Assembly (NCBI RefSeq): GCF_003020585.1
Contig: NZ_PXUE01000002.1
Span: 930,001-994,000, forward strand
DNA: 64,000 nucleotides
Source of the DNA: Chryseobacterium aurantiacum
GTDB taxonomy: Bacteria > Bacteroidota > Bacteroidia > Flavobacteriales > Weeksellaceae
Reading direction: 5' to 3'
Translations under genes and position numbers: made by a program
Notes under the pieces: model-generated
Database searches by the model: none
What the model was told of the DNA's origin: nothing
What the model saw: the letters and a program-made list of their open reading frames with translations, nothing else
In this document: piece by piece, positions 51,043 through 60,337 of the stretch
Numbering within the stretch: the stretch's first letter is position 1
Layout of the letters: each line of letters begins with the position of its first letter

Positions 51043-53181
51043 ATGAAGAAACATTTACTTTTGGTTGGCACTTTAGCTATTTCAATGCTAAGTGCACAAA
51101 ACAATGAGGGATTAAAAAGAGAGTTTGAAAAACAAAACAAAGAGAACAGCGCAAAGTTTGACTCTTATGTTGCAAAAACCTTTGGAGCAAACAGAAATTC
51201 AGAGGCACTAAAAGAGCTTTTGGAACAAAGAAGCAATTTAGCTGGATTCACTCCAGATGGAAGACCATATTTTCACCAATCTGAAGATATGGATCAAATT
51301 AAAAATGCAAATGCAGATTTTCTTCAAAACGGAACCATTACTGGTATTACAGGATCGTTCAATGGAGAAAATATCAAGTACACTCTTTTTGACGGAGGAA
51401 GAGCATTCGCGGGACACCCTTTCTTTGATAACTTACCTGGAAGAGTTACCAATAAGGAAGCAAGCACAATGAACTATAGTGCTCACGCTACTGCTGTTTC
51501 TGGTTTTATGGGAGCAAGAGCACACACCCAAACACTTACTTTTACAGATGGAACTACTAAAACAGTAAACTTCCAGGGAATAGCAAAAAACTCAACAATA
51601 GATTCTTATGCTTTCCGTGATTCTGTTTTACCTGGAAATACAGCCGCTAGCAATGTATTCCAGAAAATAGTAATTGCCCAGCCAAAATTATCAAACCACT
51701 CTTATGGAATTAACCTTGGTTGGTCTGAAAAAGTAGTAAATGGAGCTAACGCACTAGTATGGAATGGAGATTTCACCAGCCCTAGTTCGTCTCGTGATTT
51801 ACAAGGGACTTATCTTGATAATGATCAAAATTATGATGCTATTGTATATAGTAATCCATCATACATTATTGTAAAGTCTTCAGGTAATTATTTCGGAATG
51901 GGACAAGATTACTCTACCCCACCTGCTCCAGCTACACCAAGATACTATCTTCAAGGTAATACTCCTGTTGCATTTGCTGCTACCGATGTAATACCTCCTG
52001 TAAACTGCAGCCAAGGATTTGACTGTATTGGAACAGGTTCATTAGCTAAGAATATTATTGTGGTAGCTGCTACTGATATCATTACCGCTAATGGAGGAAG
52101 ATATATAGCAGCTGCAGATGTTGTTCACTCTGATTATAGTAGTGCTGGTCCTAGAGATGATGGAGGTATTAAACCAGACATTTCAGCTGTAGGAACAGGT
52201 GTAGGAAGTGCTTCAACAGCAGAGAATACAACAGGTAGTGCATCTTTAACAGTGGGTAGCGGAACATCTTATTCAGCACCTGTAGTTACAGGGATTATCG
52301 GTCTTTGGACTCAAATCAACAAGCAGTTATTTGACAATAATGAATTAAAAGCTTCTTCCGCAAAAACATTAATGATCCACTCTGCCTCTGAAGCAGGAAA
52401 TATAGGACCAGATCCACATTTTGGATGGGGGTTCATTAATGCAAAAAAAGGTGCTGAACTATTAGTTGGAAAATCTAACAATAGCGTTATTTTTAAAGAT
52501 GAAACTCTAAATAATGGTACTACAAACACTAAAGTAGTTAAGGCGTCTGGAACTGAACCTCTTAAAGTAACTATTTCTTGGATTGATCCAGAATTCAAAA
52601 TTTCTGAAGATCTTAGCTGGGATGAAGCTTACAACAACAGAAGTTCAAGACTAGTAAATGATCTGGATCTAAGAATTACTGATACTTCTAACAATACAGT
52701 ATACATGCCTTGGAAATTAAATGCAACAAGTCCAATGACACCTGCAACCAAAGGAGACAACACTGTAGATAACGTAGAACAGGTGGTTATTGACGCTCCT
52801 GTAGCTGGAAGAACTTACAAAATTGAAGTTTTACACAAAGGAACATTAAAGAACAATGCTACCCCAAGTGTAACTTCTCCTCAAAATTACTCAATCATTG
52901 TAACAGGACACAATGAGGTATTGGGAACTAAGGAATCAGCTGCAAACGCTTTAAGTAACCTTGCTGTAGCACCATCCATTACTAAAGATGTGACAAACAT
53001 TTTAAATGCTCCTAAAAAATCAACATTCAACGTGTATGACGTTTCTGGTAAAAAATTACAGAGCGGAAATATCAACAGCGATAAGGAAGCTATTAACTTG
53101 TCATCATATTCAAAAGGTATCTACATCATTGAAGTAAAAACTGAAAAAGATGTTGTTGCTAAAAAAGTGATCAAGGAATAA
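51043..53181 (+). CDS. Secreted S8 family serine peptidase (subtilase) with T9SS sorting domain
   Basis: 712 residues. The signal peptide ends MLSAQ. The catalytic triad is visible as Asp117 (TLFDGG), His148 (SAHATAVSGF) and Ser409 (GTSYSAPV). Between them lie long insertions, including DYSSAGPRDDGGIKPDISAVG, the oxyanion/substrate region. A P-like beta domain follows (LRITDTSNNTVYMPWKLN). The last 75 residues have the T9SS type A layout (FNVYDVSGKKLQSGN, YSKGIYIIEVKTEKDVVAKKVI), although the usual YPNP motif is replaced by VAPSITKDV. It probably digests extracellular protein. It has its own terminator and is monocistronic. Confidence 0.93.
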   Translation: MKKHLLLVGTLAISMLSAQNNEGLKREFEKQNKENSAKFDSYVAKTFGANRNSEALKELLEQRSNLAGFTPDGRPYFHQSEDMDQIKNANADFLQNGTITGITGSFNGENIKYTLFDGGRAFAGHPFFDNLPGRVTNKEASTMNYSAHATAVSGFMGARAHTQTLTFTDGTTKTVNFQGIAKNSTIDSYAFRDSVLPGNTAASNVFQKIVIAQPKLSNHSYGINLGWSEKVVNGANALVWNGDFTSPSSSRDLQGTYLDNDQNYDAIVYSNPSYIIVKSSGNYFGMGQDYSTPPAPATPRYYLQGNTPVAFAATDVIPPVNCSQGFDCIGTGSLAKNIIVVAATDIITANGGRYIAAADVVHSDYSSAGPRDDGGIKPDISAVGTGVGSASTAENTTGSASLTVGSGTSYSAPVVTGIIGLWTQINKQLFDNNELKASSAKTLMIHSASEAGNIGPDPHFGWGFINAKKGAELLVGKSNNSVIFKDETLNNGTTNTKVVKASGTEPLKVTISWIDPEFKISEDLSWDEAYNNRSSRLVNDLDLRITDTSNNTVYMPWKLNATSPMTPATKGDNTVDNVEQVVIDAPVAGRTYKIEVLHKGTLKNNATPSVTSPQNYSIIVTGHNEVLGTKESAANALSNLAVAPSITKDVTNILNAPKKSTFNVYDVSGKKLQSGNINSDKEAINLSSYSKGIYIIEVKTEKDVVAKKVIKE

Positions 53182-53203
53182 TCCTATCAACACATAAAAT
53201 TCC

Positions 53204-53243
53204 AAACAGGGCCATTGATTCTTTTCAATGGCCTGTTTTATTT
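53204..53243 (+). terminator. Terminator of the subtilase gene
   Basis: Stem AAACAGG-CCATTG / CAATGG-CCTGTTT with a single bulge and a T-run, 23 bp after the stop codon. Confidence 0.8.
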
Positions 53244-53484
53244 AATATAATCAACATATCGGTCTTATTTTAATAATAAATCTATGGACATCTTTAGACT
53301 AATTATTAATTTATAACCTTTCAATTTATAATTTACTGCAAAATTTCAATATAAAGAATAAATCAAACAATAAGCTGATATACAACTAAATAAAAACAAA
53401 TTAAATCTCTTTAAACAGTAAATAAATAAGATTTAATTTCAAAAAAAATAATTAACAAATAATCAGTAAATACATAAATTTCTT
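53244..53484. other. AT-rich leader region before the E1 gene
   Basis: It is the remainder of the 356-bp gap after the subtilase. I see no gene and no further structure in it. Confidence 0.4.
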
Positions 53485-53514
53485 ACAAAATACTAACAGT
53501 TGTTAGTATTTTGT
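53485..53514. promoter_or_regulatory. Perfect 30-bp palindrome over the E1 promoter (possible operator)
   Basis: Arms ACAAAATACTAACA (53485-53498) and TGTTAGTATTTTGT (53501-53514) around a central GT. It covers the TTG of the -33 element. The core ACTAACA-GT-TGTTAGT has the size of a TetR-type operator. Confidence 0.6.
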
Positions 53515-53531
53515 TTTTTTATGTATATTTG
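53500..53531 (+). promoter_or_regulatory. Promoter of the E1 dehydrogenase gene
   Basis: TTG at 53500-53502, a 21-nt spacer and TATATTTG at 53524-53531. The start codon at 53538 lies only 6 nt after the box, so the mRNA would have almost no leader. Confidence 0.7.
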
Positions 53532-53537
53532 CTTTCT

Positions 53538-55610
53538 ATGGAAAATACACTTCACGAAAAAGTTTCTCAGGATATTTTACTTAAAGCGTACAATCACATG
53601 ATGCTTGCTAAAGCTATGGCTGATATTTACGAAGAAAACAGAAATATCTGCAAATACGTTCATAGTACATCAAGAGGCCATGAAGCCATTCAGTTAGCAA
53701 CTGCTTACCAATTAAAAAAAGAAGACTGGGTATCTCCTTACTACAGAGATGAAAGTATTCTTTTGGGAATGGGCTTTGAACCCTACCAGCTTATGCTTCA
53801 ATTACTGGCTAAAGCTGAAGATCCTTTTTCAGGAGGCAGATCTTATTATTCCCATCCATCAAGCAGGGATGAAAATAAACCAAAAATCATCCATCAAAGC
53901 TCAGCAACAGGAATGCAAACCATCCCTACCACCGGAGTTGCGCAGGGAATAAAATACATTCAGGAATTTAAGCTTCAGAATTTTGAGAACAACCCTGTTG
54001 TCATCTGTAGCCTTGGTGATAATTCCGTAACTGAGGGAGAAGTAAGTGAGGCACTACAGTTTGCTGCATTGCATCAGCTTCCTATCATATTTCTTGTTCA
54101 GGACAATGAATGGGGAATTTCCGTAACTAAGGAAGAAGCCAGAACCTGTGATGCCTACGATTTTGTAGCAGGATTTACAGGATTAAGCAGAATGAGAGTT
54201 GACGGAACTGATTTTGTGGAAAGTTTTGAAGCCATGAAAAAAGCGGTAGACTTTGTAAGAACAGAGAGAAAACCTTTAGTTGTTTGTGCAAAAACAGTAT
54301 TGATTGGCCACCACACTTCGGGAGTGAGAAGAGAATTCTATAGAGACGAAGAAGACCTTATTAAACATAGAGCAAAGGATCCGGGAGAAATCCTTAGAAA
54401 GCAATTGCTTGAGGAAGGAGTTGACGAAGATCTTTTGAAACAAATTACAAAGAAAGCTCGTCTTGAGGTTGAAGAAGCTTTTGAAAGAGCTAAAAATGCT
54501 GAAGACCCAACACCAGATACCGTAATGCAGCACATTTTCGCTCCTACTCCTATTACCGAGGAGGCTGGAACGCGTGAGCCTGCAAATGGAGAAAAAATCG
54601 TAATGGTAGACGCAGCCATTCATGCTATACAGGAATTGATGTGGAAGCATCCTGAAGCGATCCTTTATGGGCAGGATGTAGGAGAAAGAATCGGTGGAGT
54701 GTTCCGTGAAACGGTTACTCTAGGTAAAAAATTTGGAAGCAAAAGAGTTTTCAATACGGCAATTCAGGAAGCTTATATCATAGGTTCTACAGCAGGAATG
54801 AGTGCTGTAGGATTAAAGCCTATTGTGGAAGTTCAGTTTGCAGATTATATTTACCCAGGAATCAATCAATTAATTACAGAAATTTCAAAATCAAGCTATT
54901 TAAGCCAAGGTAAATTCCCTGTAAGCAATATTATCCGTGTTCCGATTGGAGCATATGGTGGCGGTGGTCCTTACCATAGCGGAAGCGTAGAAAGTATCCT
55001 AGCCAATATAAAAGGAATCAAAATAGCGTATCCGAGCAATGCTGCAGACTTTAAGGGATTATTAAAAGCAGCTTATTATGATCCGAATCCTGTGATTATG
55101 CTTGAGCATAAAGGATTATACTGGAGCAAAGTTCCGGGAACCGAGGATGCCAAAACAATTGAACCTGCTGAAGACTATGTTCTTCCGTTTGGAAAAGGCA
55201 AAGTAGTGGTTGAGGCAGACAAAAACGAAACCGAAAAAGGAAGAACTCTATTAGTAGTTACCTACGGAATGGGAGTTTATTGGGCAAAAGAAGCTGTTAA
55301 AAATTTCAATGGAAGAGTTGAAGTAATTGATTTAAGAACTTTAATTCCTCTGGATGAAGAACTTGTTTTCGAAAGGGTAAAAGCTCACGGTAAATGTATC
55401 GTTCTAACGGAAGAGCAGCTTAACAACTCCTTTGCGGAGGCTTTTGCACACAGAATCTCCAAGAACTGTTTCAAATATTTAGATGCTCCGGTAGAAACAA
55501 TGGGATCTCTGGATGTACCAGCTGTTCCTATTAATCTAATACTGGAAAAAGAGATGCTTCCAAATGCCGAAAAGCTTTCCAAGAAGATAGAAGAAATGCT
55601 ACAATATTAA
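53538..55610 (+). CDS. Fused 2-oxoacid dehydrogenase E1 alpha-beta (branched-chain type)
   Basis: 690 residues from the ATG at 53538; the start is chosen because the upstream TTG frame runs through the promoter. Residues 1-330 are the E1 alpha part, with the thiamine diphosphate motif CSLGDNSVTEGEVSEALQFAA and PIIFLVQDNEWGIS. Residues about 345-690 are E1 beta (YGQDVGERIGGVFRETVTL, FADYIYPGINQLITE, GRVEVIDLRTLIPLD, CIVLTEEQ). Such fusions serve the branched-chain 2-oxoacid or a related dehydrogenase complex. The E2/E3 genes are not in the window. The substrate is inferred from similarity. A palindrome over the promoter suggests repression by a dimeric regulator. Confidence 0.92.
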   Translation: MENTLHEKVSQDILLKAYNHMMLAKAMADIYEENRNICKYVHSTSRGHEAIQLATAYQLKKEDWVSPYYRDESILLGMGFEPYQLMLQLLAKAEDPFSGGRSYYSHPSSRDENKPKIIHQSSATGMQTIPTTGVAQGIKYIQEFKLQNFENNPVVICSLGDNSVTEGEVSEALQFAALHQLPIIFLVQDNEWGISVTKEEARTCDAYDFVAGFTGLSRMRVDGTDFVESFEAMKKAVDFVRTERKPLVVCAKTVLIGHHTSGVRREFYRDEEDLIKHRAKDPGEILRKQLLEEGVDEDLLKQITKKARLEVEEAFERAKNAEDPTPDTVMQHIFAPTPITEEAGTREPANGEKIVMVDAAIHAIQELMWKHPEAILYGQDVGERIGGVFRETVTLGKKFGSKRVFNTAIQEAYIIGSTAGMSAVGLKPIVEVQFADYIYPGINQLITEISKSSYLSQGKFPVSNIIRVPIGAYGGGGPYHSGSVESILANIKGIKIAYPSNAADFKGLLKAAYYDPNPVIMLEHKGLYWSKVPGTEDAKTIEPAEDYVLPFGKGKVVVEADKNETEKGRTLLVVTYGMGVYWAKEAVKNFNGRVEVIDLRTLIPLDEELVFERVKAHGKCIVLTEEQLNNSFAEAFAHRISKNCFKYLDAPVETMGSLDVPAVPINLILEKEMLPNAEKLSKKIEEMLQY

Positions 55611-55618
55611 ATTGACAT

Positions 55619-55653
55619 CAAAAAAACCTCTAAAATTTTTTAGAGGTTTTTTT
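55619..55653 (+). terminator. Terminator of the E1 gene
   Basis: Stem AAAACCTCTAAAA / TTTTAGAGGTTTT with a short loop and T-run, within 10 bp of the stop codon. Confidence 0.9.
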
Positions 55654-55813
55654 ATGCATTTTTTTCATTACTTTTATTTAAGATTATAAATCTCAATCTT
55701 AAGTCATTATAGCTAAATAAAACTTGAAAAATCAATAAACACAAAAATTAAATAACAACCTTTTATAAAGTTTGGTATTTATTTTGTCTGCACAGAAAAA
55801 CACATCCCTCTTT

Positions 55814-56842
55814 ATGATCACTACAAAATACGTTAATTATAAACAAGTTCTCAATCTATCCGGTGTACATCTTATCTTAATTTCTATATGGTGTACCCTA
55901 ATTGCCGTACTCTTTTATTTCTTCAATTGGCACTGGATGACTATTCCTTGGGTTCCTGTAGCATTAATTGGTACAGCAGAAGCATTCCTGGTTGGTTTCA
56001 AGAACAATCAGGCATATGACAGACTTTGGGAAGCCCGAAAAATATGGGGCGGAATTGTAAATTCCAGTCGTTCCTTTGCATCAATGGTTCAGGCTTTTGA
56101 TACAAAAAACGAAGAAATTGGTGTTTTTGATCTGGAAGACCGAAAAAGAAGAATTATCTATCGTCATATTGCATGGTTATATACTTTCCGTGAGCAGTTG
56201 TTAGTTCCTACAGAATGGGAGCATATCAGCACCGAAAACAAGTTTGGTAATATCAATTTGAGAAGAAACAGATTAATCAAAGCAGGATTTCCGGATTACG
56301 GAAGAGCACCGATTTTCCTGCACAAATATCTTTCAGAAGAAGAATATGATCTTAAAAACGATTATAAAAACTTTGCCACCTATCTGATTGCCCAACAGGC
56401 AAAAGATATCAATGAGCTTAAAAACATGAATGCCATCACAGAATTCAATCAAACTCAGCTGCAGAATGCACTTAATGAATTCTATAATTTCCAGGGACAA
56501 GCAGAAAGAATCAAGAAGTTTCCTTCGCCAAGACAGTTTGCCAGCACTGCATTTGTCTTCAATATCCTTTTCATCACTTTACTTCCACTAGGGTTGGTGA
56601 ATGAATTTGCCAAGCTGGGAGACTGGGGAATCTGGACCTCCATTCCTTTCTGTATCATCATTGGATGGATATACATCATTATGGAACTTGTAGGTGACTA
56701 CTCCGAAAATCCTTTTGCAGGACTAATGTTTGACGTCCCAATGCTTTCGATTTGTAGAACCATAGAAATTGATCTGCTTCAAATGACCGGGGAAACAGAC
56801 CTTCCCGATCCAATAGCTTCCAAAAATGGAGTATTGGTTTAG
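55814..56842 (+). CDS. Bestrophin family ion channel
   Basis: About 342 residues from the ATG at 55814; the frame extends upstream to a TTG at 55772, but the family N-terminus (MITTKYVNYKQVLNLSG) starts here. Four membrane segments are seen. The family signature FLVGFKNNQAYDRLWEARKIWGGIVNSSRS is at about residue 55 and the C-terminal block GDYSENPFAGLMFDVPMLSICRTIEIDL at about 290. Bacterial bestrophins are pentameric and cation-selective in the one studied case. The gene is convergent with the Lrp gene and its role here is unknown. Confidence 0.9.
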   Translation: MITTKYVNYKQVLNLSGVHLILISIWCTLIAVLFYFFNWHWMTIPWVPVALIGTAEAFLVGFKNNQAYDRLWEARKIWGGIVNSSRSFASMVQAFDTKNEEIGVFDLEDRKRRIIYRHIAWLYTFREQLLVPTEWEHISTENKFGNINLRRNRLIKAGFPDYGRAPIFLHKYLSEEEYDLKNDYKNFATYLIAQQAKDINELKNMNAITEFNQTQLQNALNEFYNFQGQAERIKKFPSPRQFASTAFVFNILFITLLPLGLVNEFAKLGDWGIWTSIPFCIIIGWIYIIMELVGDYSENPFAGLMFDVPMLSICRTIEIDLLQMTGETDLPDPIASKNGVLV

Positions 56843-56899
56843 AACCTAAACCATGATTGAAATTGATAATAACTCTTTTCTTTCTTGGTTTTTCTACCC

Positions 56900-57358
56900 T
56901 TACAATACAATTGCCGTAGTATTCTTTACTTCGGAAATCATAAACGAACTGTGTGTGCTTGCGATGTGTTGAAGCGTCGTAAGCTTTGTCAGCATAAAAT
57001 TTCGGTAGTCTTCAATATTCCTCACTCCTATTTTAAGAATGTAGTCATAATCTCCACTTACATGAAAACATTCCGTGACTTCCTGAAGATTCATCACCTC
57101 CTTTTCAAACTGCAGTACAAATTCTTTCTTGTGCTGCGTTAATTTCACATGGCACAGAACTATAAAGTTTCGCTTAACCTTATTCTTATCCAACAAGGCA
57201 ACATATTTTGAAATAACACCTGCGTTTTCCAATTTCTTTATTCGTTCATAAATAGCTGTAACCGATAATCCGAGCTTACCGGAAAGCTCTTTGGTAGTTT
57301 GCTTACAGTCTTCCTGCAAAAAAAGCAACAGTTTTTTATCCGTTTCGTCAAGTTCCAT
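56900..57358 (-). CDS. Lrp/AsnC family transcriptional regulator
   Basis: 152 residues. The N-terminal helix-turn-helix is clear (LDETDKKLLLFLQEDCKQTTKELSGKLGLSVTAIYERIKKLENAGVISKY in pieces across residues 3-55). The C-terminal RAM domain follows (VTECFHVSGDYDYILKIGVRNIEDYRNFM). Lrp-type regulators sense amino acids. It is divergent from the PLP-dependent lyase gene across 151 bp, which suggests that it regulates that gene. Confidence 0.95.
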   Translation of the reverse strand: MELDETDKKLLLFLQEDCKQTTKELSGKLGLSVTAIYERIKKLENAGVISKYVALLDKNKVKRNFIVLCHVKLTQHKKEFVLQFEKEVMNLQEVTECFHVSGDYDYILKIGVRNIEDYRNFMLTKLTTLQHIASTHSSFMISEVKNTTAIVL

Positions 57359-57509
57359 AGATAATTTTTTGGTGAAAGTTTAATATTTCCGAATATACCC
57401 ATTATATTTTCTAAATAAGCAATATTTTTCAGTTTTATATTCTATAAATTCAATTTTATGTTGTAATAATTAGGAAAATAACTCAAATTAGGCTAATAAA
57501 ATAAAAACA

Positions 57510-58742
57510 ATGCTTATGGAAAACTTTAACGCAGCCAACGAGATTCAGGATCTTCAGTATTTTGGCGAATTTGGAGGGGTAAACCCATCTATTTCAGACA
57601 GCTCTACCTATACTTTCCTTTCCGCAAAGACGATGTTTGATACCTTTGAAGGAAATGCAGAAGGATGTTATTTATATTCAAGACATTCATCCCCAATGAA
57701 TCTTTACCTGGCACAAGCTCTGGCAAAGATGGAAAACACAGAGTCAGCCAACGTTACAGCATCCGGAATGGGAGCCATTACTTCCGTTTTAATGCAGGTA
57801 TGCAAAAGTGGAGACCATATCATTTCCAGCAGAACCATTTATGGAGGAACCTATGCTTTTCTTAAAAACTTTTTACCCCAGTTTAATGTAGCAACTACTT
57901 TTGTGGACATCAACAATTTTGATTCCATAGAAAACTCCATAACTCCCGATACAAAGGTAATCTATTGTGAAAGTGTAAGTAATCCGTTGCTTGAAGTTGC
58001 AGACCTTAGAAAGCTTTCTGAGATTTGTAAAAAACATAATTTAAAACTGATTGTAGACAATACATTCTCGCCTCTTTCTATCTCTCCACAACTGTTTGGG
58101 GCAGATATCGTTATTCATAGCCTTACAAAGTTCATTAATGGAAGCAGCGATACCGTTGGTGGTGTATATTGCGGAACACAGGCATTTATTGATGATACTA
58201 AAAATGTAAATTCCGGAGCTTGTATGCTTCTTGGCCCTACCATGGACAGCCTAAGAGCCTCAAGTATTCTGAAAAACCTGAGAACCCTTCATATCAGAAT
58301 AAAACAGCACAGCCATAATGCTCTGTACCTTGCTGAAAAATTTGAAAAAGAAGGCTTAAAAGTTTCTTATCCAGGCTTACCATCCCATAAAAATCATGAG
58401 CTAATGAAAAGTATGATTGATGAGGAATACGGATTTGGAGGATTATTGACTCTGGATGCAGGAACTACAGAGAAAGCCAATGAACTGATGGAATTGATGC
58501 AGGAAGCCAACCTGGGCTATCTGGCCGTAAGTCTTGGTTTTTATAAAACTTTATTCTCGTGCTCAGGAAAATCTACCTCTTCTGAAATTCCGGAAGAAGA
58601 ACGTGCTTCAATTGGTATTTCTGATGGATTAATCAGATTCTCCATTGGTTTGGATCACGATATTAAAAGAACCTATCATAAGATGAAAGAATGTATGCTG
58701 AAAGCAGGCGTTCTTAACCATGAAAACATTTCTATATCCTAA
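57510..58742 (+). CDS. Trans-sulfuration family PLP enzyme, probably methionine gamma-lyase
   Basis: 410 residues. The cystathionine gamma-synthase/methionine gamma-lyase fold is shown by YSRHSSPMNLYLAQALAKME, ASGMGAITSVLMQVCKSGDHII, VIYCESVSNPLLEVADL, IVDNTFSPLSISPQLFGADIV and HSLTKFINGSSDTVGG with the PLP lysine at 207. The Cys of classical methionine gamma-lyases is not in its usual place, so the substrate is uncertain. The enzyme would cleave or form C-S bonds in sulfur amino acids. It is divergent from an Lrp regulator and ends at a perfect hairpin terminator. Confidence 0.88.
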   Translation: MLMENFNAANEIQDLQYFGEFGGVNPSISDSSTYTFLSAKTMFDTFEGNAEGCYLYSRHSSPMNLYLAQALAKMENTESANVTASGMGAITSVLMQVCKSGDHIISSRTIYGGTYAFLKNFLPQFNVATTFVDINNFDSIENSITPDTKVIYCESVSNPLLEVADLRKLSEICKKHNLKLIVDNTFSPLSISPQLFGADIVIHSLTKFINGSSDTVGGVYCGTQAFIDDTKNVNSGACMLLGPTMDSLRASSILKNLRTLHIRIKQHSHNALYLAEKFEKEGLKVSYPGLPSHKNHELMKSMIDEEYGFGGLLTLDAGTTEKANELMELMQEANLGYLAVSLGFYKTLFSCSGKSTSSEIPEEERASIGISDGLIRFSIGLDHDIKRTYHKMKECMLKAGVLNHENISIS

Positions 58743-58752
58743 ATTTATTGTA

Positions 58753-58790
58753 AAAAGAAGGCTGTCTCAATTGAGACAGCCTTCTTTTAT
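58753..58790 (+). terminator. Terminator of the PLP lyase gene
   Basis: Perfect self-complementary stem AAGAAGGCTGTCTC / GAGACAGCCTTCTT with an AATT centre and T-run, 10 bp after the stop. Confidence 0.9.
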
Positions 58791-58844
58791 TTTCTATGGG
58801 TAAATACAAATAGTTCCACGGCTAGTATAAGCCTAATAAATGTA

Positions 58845-59849
58845 TTATTTTTTATGATAATGATGTGGAAAGGCCTCTTCAGGCTTCATTTTGAAAACAT
58901 TTAAAAGTACCCATGACTTAAGAAAACCATAGCCATAGGAAAACATCTGAATATAGGTAGAAATTACTGCCATGCCGGCAATACTTATATTTTTAGTCAA
59001 TAGCAAGGCGTGAAATAATACCAAAAAGGTATACAAACCATACAATGCAAGGATAATTCCTCTCCCTAAAAAGAAGTATTCAAAGAACCCCATAATGTAT
59101 CCCAACATAAATAAGGTAGGAAATGCAAAAGAGATCTTCACATAATTAGGATGCCTCTGATTAAGAATCGGACGGGCACAGCCAAACTGAAAGACCTGCT
59201 TGGAAAATTTCCCAAAATCTACCCTACGCTTGTGGTATACGGCAATATCGTCAAAAAAAGCAGTGGTGAATCCGTTTTCCCAAAGGGTCATAGACAAATC
59301 AGGATCCTCTCCTATTCTCATTTCAGAAAAACCTCCTACTTTTTCAAAAACTGCCTTTTTCACTCCCATATTAAAGCTTCTTGGCTGAAACTTTGAAACC
59401 GCTTTTTTATTTCCTCTGATTCCCCCGGTTGTAAATACAGACGTCATAGAGTATGAAATGGCTTTTTGCATCAGATTAAAGCCTTTATGAGCCTTATCTG
59501 CTCCTCCAAATGCATCACATTGAATTGTCAGTATATCGTTTTTAATATGTTGTATATAGTCTTTCTCTACAATTACATCACTGTCTACAAATACCAACCA
59601 TTCATTAGCCGCTCTTTTTGCACCATAATTTCTAGTAAGCCCCGGTCCTGAATTATCCTTTCTAAAATACTTGATATCCAGACTTTCTTCAAAATTCTTT
59701 ATTGTAGGTTTCAAATCTATCAGAGAACCGTCATCCACGATAATGATTTCAAACTCTTTATCGGTCTGTTGAGTCAATGAGGTTAGCAACTCGAAAAGTT
59801 CATCCTTTCGGTTGTAAATGGCAACAATAATAGAAATGGTAGGTTTCAA
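58845..59849 (-). CDS. Glycosyltransferase family 2
   Basis: 334 residues. The N-terminal GT-A domain has ISIIVAIYNRKDELFELL, IIIVDDGS (nucleotide-sugar binding) and NEWLVFVDSDVIV with the DxD-like metal site, then SGPGLTRNYG and GEDPDLSMTLW. Two or three C-terminal membrane helices follow (FPTLFMLGYIMGFFEYFF, YGLYTFLVLFHALLL). Such enzymes add sugars to envelope glycans or lipids; the acceptor is unknown. It is 84 bp downstream of the small membrane protein gene and last in the THUMP methyltransferase cluster. Confidence 0.92.
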   Translation of the reverse strand: MKPTISIIVAIYNRKDELFELLTSLTQQTDKEFEIIIVDDGSLIDLKPTIKNFEESLDIKYFRKDNSGPGLTRNYGAKRAANEWLVFVDSDVIVEKDYIQHIKNDILTIQCDAFGGADKAHKGFNLMQKAISYSMTSVFTTGGIRGNKKAVSKFQPRSFNMGVKKAVFEKVGGFSEMRIGEDPDLSMTLWENGFTTAFFDDIAVYHKRRVDFGKFSKQVFQFGCARPILNQRHPNYVKISFAFPTLFMLGYIMGFFEYFFLGRGIILALYGLYTFLVLFHALLLTKNISIAGMAVISTYIQMFSYGYGFLKSWVLLNVFKMKPEEAFPHHYHKK

Positions 59850-59933
59850 ATTGAAAATTTTTCAAAATTACTTATTCGCAGAAGAAACCGCAAACAGTTT
59901 AACAGGTTATTCGGAGAAATTAACTTTTAAAGT

Positions 59934-60335
59934 TTAGATAAAAACTCCTGATTGAAAATAAACACACATTACCAAAGCAATAAAAAATGCAATTACAGAA
60001 ATGCTAAAAAGAAGCAATTTAAAATCATTTTTGAAGTAATAAAGTTCCATCAAACTCAGAACAAAAAATAACACACATGAAATTGCAAAACCAATTAATG
60101 AAGTTACAATTAAAGTTTGCACATAATTTTCTGCTGGTACTGGATCTTTAAAAGCAATTACAAAGAGAATGACAGACGCAAGAATAAATCCTGCGCTGAC
60201 TTTCTCTGTAAAATATTTATCTTTTTGTTTATCTTTCTTACGGGTACGAGCTTCGGAATCTTTCACAGGATTAGTCGCTACTGCAGAAAATGCATCCGCC
60301 ACCGTTTCCAATACTTCAAAAAAACTCCAGGACAT
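59934..60335 (-). CDS. Three-helix membrane protein of unknown function
   Basis: 133 residues. A soluble N-terminus (about 45 residues, Lys/Arg-rich: ARTRKKDKQKDKYF) precedes three membrane helices (GFILASVILFVIAF, TLIVTSLIGFAISCVLFFVLSL, LLLFSISVIAFFIALVMCVYF). No known family is recognised. It begins 2 bp after the THUMP methyltransferase stop, so it is in the same transcript. The layout of a basic cytosolic start and a C-terminal three-helix bundle gives no function. Confidence 0.8.
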   Translation of the reverse strand: MSWSFFEVLETVADAFSAVATNPVKDSEARTRKKDKQKDKYFTEKVSAGFILASVILFVIAFKDPVPAENYVQTLIVTSLIGFAISCVLFFVLSLMELYYFKNDFKLLLFSISVIAFFIALVMCVYFQSGVFI

Positions 60336-60337
60336 AA

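Noticed and set aside
53511-53537. Earlier TTG start for the E1 gene adding nine residues
   Set aside because: This region contains the -7 promoter box, and the family N-terminus fits the ATG at 53538.
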